Source: Hephaestia mangrovi
GTDB taxonomy: Bacteria; Pseudomonadota; Alphaproteobacteria; Sphingomonadales; Sphingomonadaceae
DNA length: 64,000 nt
Assembly (NCBI RefSeq): GCF_019880555.1
Contig: NZ_JAINVU010000001.1
Coordinates: 682,001 to 746,000, forward strand
Reading direction: 5' to 3'
Under the pieces are notes generated by a model. It was not told where the DNA came from, searched no databases, and was given only the letters and a program-made list of their open reading frames with translations. Position 1 is the first letter of the stretch; each line of letters begins with the position of its first letter. The translations under genes and the position numbers were made by a program. Positions 60,913 to 64,000 of this stretch are shown in pieces.

Positions 60913-62982
60913 ATGATCAGCAAGACCGTGGCGCTCGCTGCCGCCGCGTCGATGACGGCGCTCTCGATGCCGGCGGCGGCCAGCGAGGGCATGTGGACGT
61001 TCGACAATTTTCCGATCGCCAGGGTCAATGCCGAGCTCGGCACCCAGATCGATCAGCATTGGCTCGATCGCATCATGCAGAATGCGGTTCGCCTCTCGAC
61101 CGGCTGCTCGGCATCGATCGTCAGCGCCAAAGGGCTGGTGCTGACAAACAACCATTGCGTCGCGGGCTGCACGCAGAACCTGTCGTCCGCCGATAACGAT
61201 TATTTCACCCACGGCTATGCCGCCAACGCCGCGAGCGATGAGCGCAAATGCGCCGGGATGCAGGCCGAAATCCTTACCGGCATCAGCGACGTCACCGATC
61301 GCGTCACGTCGGCGGGGAAGGGGCTTACCGGCGAGGCGCTGGTCAAGGCGCGCAACGCCGTCACGTCGCAGATCGAGCAGCAGGGATGCCCGGATACCGA
61401 AACCACGCGGTGCCAGGTCGTCGATCTCTATCACGGCGGCCAGTACAAACTTTACACGTATCGCAAATATTCGGACGTGCGGCTGGTCTTTTCGCCGGGC
61501 TTCGCGACCGCCTTCTTCGGTGGCGATCCGGACAATTTCAATTTCCCGCGCTACGATCTCGATAGCGCGTTCGTCCGCCTCTACGAAAATGGCAAGCCGA
61601 TCGCGACGCCCGACCATCTCAAGTGGAACGACGCGACGCCGACCGCGGGCGAGGCGGTGTTCGTCGCCGGCAATCCCGGCGGCACCGATCGCCAGCTCAC
61701 CATGTCGCAGCTCGATACGCAGCGCCGGATGTCGCTGCCGCAGACGATCACCGAGCTTTCCGAGCTGCGCGGCCGCCTGACGCGGTTCAGCGAGGAAAGC
61801 CCGGAAAACAAGCGGATCGCGCAGGAACTTCTGTTCGGGCTCGAAAATGCCTACAAGGTCTATTGGGGGCGTCTGAAGGCGCTCGATGATCCCGCCTTCG
61901 CCGCCAAGCTCGCCGCCGATCGTAATGACCTGCGCCAGAAGGTCGCCGGGGTGAAGGACAAGCTGCCCGCCGATTTCGGCGATCCCTGGGCGACGATCGA
62001 CGCCGCGCAGGATCAGGTCGCCGCGCTGGCGCTGCCCCACAGCTTCGTCGAAAACGGTCCGCCGGGATCGGATCTGTTCGATTATGCCCGCACGCTGGTG
62101 CGCGGCGCCGAGGAGCGGACCAAGCCGTCGGCCGATCGTTTGCCGGGCTATGCCGATCCGCAGCTGCCGCTGGTCGAAAAGGAATTGCTCGACGCCAAGC
62201 CCGTCTATGCCAAGCTCGAGCAGCAATTGTTCGAATTCTGGCTCAGCAAGGCACGCGAGTATCTCACCGCGGATTCGCCTTACACCGCCTTGCTGCTCGG
62301 CAAGGACAGCCCGGAGGACCTCTCCGCCGCGCTGGCCCAGTCGAAGCTCGGCGATCCGGCGGTGCGCAAGCAATTGTGGGACGGCGGGCTCCCGGCGATC
62401 AAGGCGTCGGACGATCCGTTGATCCAATATGTGCTGAGGATCGATCCCGAGGCGCGCAAGCTCAGGACCGCGTGGAACGAGAAAGTCACCGGCCCCACCA
62501 CCGAGGCGGCGGAGAAGATCGCCAAGGCGCGCTTCGCGGTCTATGGCGACAGCATCTATCCCGACGCCACGTTCACGCTGCGCCTGTCCTACGGCAAGAT
62601 CGAGGGCTGGACCTATAACGGCGACACGGTCGCGCCCTTCACCCACTTCAAGGGTCTGTACGAGCGCGCGACCGGCAAGCCGCCGTTCGATCTCGATCAG
62701 CGGTGGATCGCGGCGAAGGACAAGCTCAATCCCGATACCGTGTTCGACATCTCGACCTCGAACGACATCATCGGCGGCAATTCGGGCTCGCCGCTGGTCA
62801 ATGCCAAGGGCGAGGTGATCGGCGCGATCTTCGATGGCAATATCCACAGCCTCGGCGGCGATTACGGCTATGATCCCAAGCTCAACCGCGCCGTCGCGGT
62901 GTCGGCCGCCGCGGTCAACGAGGCGCTGCGCAAGGTCTATGGCGCCACCGCGCTTGCCGACGAGCTCGAAAAGGGTAGCTGA
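60913..62982 (+). CDS. S46 family dipeptidyl-peptidase (DPP7/DAP BII-like)
   Basis: A 689-residue secreted serine dipeptidyl-peptidase. It has a signal peptide (about 1-22), His81 (TNNHCVAG), an aspartate near 215 (NFPRYDLD) and Ser624 (GGNSGSPLV), the trypsin-like triad of the family, followed by GAIFDGNIHSLGGDYGYD typical of bacterial DAP BII enzymes. The ATG at 60913 is preferred because AAGGGG lies six bases upstream; an ATG two codons earlier has none. It should release N-terminal dipeptides in the periplasm. Confidence 0.94.
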   Translation: MISKTVALAAAASMTALSMPAAASEGMWTFDNFPIARVNAELGTQIDQHWLDRIMQNAVRLSTGCSASIVSAKGLVLTNNHCVAGCTQNLSSADNDYFTHGYAANAASDERKCAGMQAEILTGISDVTDRVTSAGKGLTGEALVKARNAVTSQIEQQGCPDTETTRCQVVDLYHGGQYKLYTYRKYSDVRLVFSPGFATAFFGGDPDNFNFPRYDLDSAFVRLYENGKPIATPDHLKWNDATPTAGEAVFVAGNPGGTDRQLTMSQLDTQRRMSLPQTITELSELRGRLTRFSEESPENKRIAQELLFGLENAYKVYWGRLKALDDPAFAAKLAADRNDLRQKVAGVKDKLPADFGDPWATIDAAQDQVAALALPHSFVENGPPGSDLFDYARTLVRGAEERTKPSADRLPGYADPQLPLVEKELLDAKPVYAKLEQQLFEFWLSKAREYLTADSPYTALLLGKDSPEDLSAALAQSKLGDPAVRKQLWDGGLPAIKASDDPLIQYVLRIDPEARKLRTAWNEKVTGPTTEAAEKIAKARFAVYGDSIYPDATFTLRLSYGKIEGWTYNGDTVAPFTHFKGLYERATGKPPFDLDQRWIAAKDKLNPDTVFDISTSNDIIGGNSGSPLVNAKGEVIGAIFDGNIHSLGGDYGYDPKLNRAVAVSAAAVNEALRKVYGATALADELEKGS

Positions 62983-63003
62983 TCGGCCCTGCGACGGGCA
63001 GCC

Positions 63004-64000
63004 TCAGGCGTTGGGCCTGAAGCTGTCCGGATTGGCCTGCCGCCACCATTGCGCCAGCTTCTTGTCGGGCGAGCCGTCGATCAGCTCGCCCGGCTCGGCG
63101 AAATGGTAGATCTCGGTCAGTGACCGCATTTCCGCGACATTGACCCGCTGGCGCAGATGATGCGGGTCGAGCTGGTCGGGGCAATCGACCCCGGCGGCGA
63201 CGACGATCTCGTGCAGCGCCTTCAGCGTCGCTTGGTGATAGCGCGCGACGCGCTCGGCCTTGTCAGGCACCACCAGCCCGCGCTGCCGCGCCCTGGATTG
63301 CGTCGCGACGCCGGTCGGGCAGGTGTCGGTGTGGCAGCGCATCGATTGCACGCAGCCCAGCGAGAACATGAAGGCGCGCGCGGCGTTGCACCAGTCCGCG
63401 CCCAGCGCCGCGTTCATCGCGATTGCCGCCCCGCTCGCCACCTTGCCCGACGCAGCGAGCCTCACTTTGTCCTTCAAACCCGTGCCCACCAGCGCATTGC
63501 GCGCCAGGATCAGCCCTTCGCGCAGCGGCATCCCGACGCGATCGGATAGCTCGGTCGGCGCCGCTCCGGTGCCGCCCTCGGCGCCGTCGACGACGATGAA
63601 GTCGATCAGCACCCCGCTTTCCAGCATCGCTTTCATCACCGCGAACAATTCGTGCGGATAGCCGACGCACAGCTTGATCCCGACCGGCTTGCCGCCAGAC
63701 ATTTCGCGCATCCGTGCCGCGAACTCGATCAGCTCGCGCGGTGTCGAGAAGGCCGAATGCCCCGGCGGTGACAGGCAATCCTGCCCCACGGGCACGTCGC
63801 GCGTCCTGGCGATCTCCTCCGTCACCTTGGCGCCGGGCAGCAGCCCGCCGTGCCCCGGCTTGGCGCCCTGGCTCAGCTTGATCTCGGTCATCACGACCTG
63901 CTCGTGCTGCGCTTTCTCGGCGAACTCGCCGGCATCGAACTTGCCGTCCCTGGTCCGGCAGCCGAAATAGCCCGAGCCCAGCTCCCACACCACGTCGCCG
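63004..64000 (-). CDS. FMN-binding glutamate synthase family protein, partial
   Basis: The last 332 or so residues of a gene that enters from beyond the right edge. It has the glutamate-synthase central core: TEIKLSQGAKPGHGGLLPGAKV, HSAFSTPRELIEF, VVDGAEGGTGAAP, ASGKVASGAAIA and the [3Fe-4S]-type cysteines in GCVQSMRCHTDTCPTGVATQ. Full-length relatives are about 500-540 residues without an amidotransferase domain. The substrate of this stand-alone form is uncertain. Its stop lies 21 bases past the S46 gene end, convergent. Confidence 0.92.
   Translation of the reverse strand, partial: GDVVWELGSGYFGCRTRDGKFDAGEFAEKAQHEQVVMTEIKLSQGAKPGHGGLLPGAKVTEEIARTRDVPVGQDCLSPPGHSAFSTPRELIEFAARMREMSGGKPVGIKLCVGYPHELFAVMKAMLESGVLIDFIVVDGAEGGTGAAPTELSDRVGMPLREGLILARNALVGTGLKDKVRLAASGKVASGAAIAMNAALGADWCNAARAFMFSLGCVQSMRCHTDTCPTGVATQSRARQRGLVVPDKAERVARYHQATLKALHEIVVAAGVDCPDQLDPHHLRQRVNVAEMRSLTEIYHFAEPGELIDGSPDKKLAQWWRQANPDSFRPNA

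Noticed and set aside
60757..62847. A 696-codon minus-strand frame over the S46 peptidase gene
   Set aside because: Shadow of a well-supported peptidase gene; low-complexity Arg/Gly/Ala composition.

Overview
This 64 kb window is a GC-rich, densely coded chromosomal segment from an alphaproteobacterium, most likely a sphingomonad (Sphingomonadaceae). Pointers are a class A RNase P RNA, the alphaproteobacterial AddAB pair, a DivL-type histidine-kinase relative with tyrosine at the phosphorylation site, a DksA lacking its zinc-finger cysteines, the AmgK/MurU peptidoglycan-recycling genes, a large TonB-dependent receptor paired with a TPR-sulfotransferase, and short palindromic intergenic repeats. 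I saw no tRNA, rRNA, CRISPR, prophage or insertion sequence.

Region by region. 1-3.8 kb: rnpB, a secreted TPR/TonB-like protein, a J-domain protein overlapping a thioredoxin-like [2Fe-2S] protein, and sufE. 3.8-8.1 kb: a phage-shock (Psp) locus. Divergent pspF faces a sigma-54 promoter that reads into a 42-residue membrane peptide gene, pspA, pspB, pspC and then five further small membrane proteins that resemble PspB and share its C-terminal motif. 8.2-16.7 kb: superoxide dismutase, yciB-ftsY-mtaB, a DUF924 gene, a GGDEF-EAL protein, ffh, rpsP and rimM. 16.9-20.4 kb: an accessory stretch (small secreted protein, Tat-exported phospholipase C-like enzyme, cyclophilin, vapBC) separating rpsP-rimM from trmD-rplS. 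VapC overlaps the start of trmD, so the essential trmD-rplS pair appears to be read from the vapBC promoter. 21.7-27.9 kb: dipeptidyl peptidase IV, asd, a second PIN toxin-antitoxin pair coupled to two GFA-family zinc proteins and an alpha/beta hydrolase. 27.9-31.9 kb: AMP nucleosidase, peroxiredoxin, YqgE/AlgH, and an ECF41-type sigma factor with its AhpD-like partner.

32-50.5 kb: ahcY (with a palindromic operator), then the TPR-sulfotransferase and TonB receptor, then divL-tsaE-amgK-murU-addB-addA-trxA. These last genes link cell-cycle control, tRNA t6A synthesis, cell-wall recycling, recombinational repair and thiol redox. 50.5-64 kb: serS, a host-attachment-like protein, a Ser-rich protein with a PEP-CTERM-like tail, dksA, a PilZ protein, two DUF465 proteins, DUF1993, an MFS exporter with an extra C-terminal domain next to a Cds1-like PLP enzyme, secreted M1 and S46 peptidases, and the 3' part of an FMN-binding glutamate-synthase-like gene that runs off the window.

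The best candidates for undescribed biology are the expanded Psp operon with its PspB-like array, the placement of trmD-rplS behind a toxin-antitoxin promoter, the sulfotransferase/TonB-receptor pair inserted into the ahcY-divL neighbourhood, and the paired hairpins with identical loop heptamers upstream of the superoxide dismutase gene. All calls come from reading the sequence without database searches.
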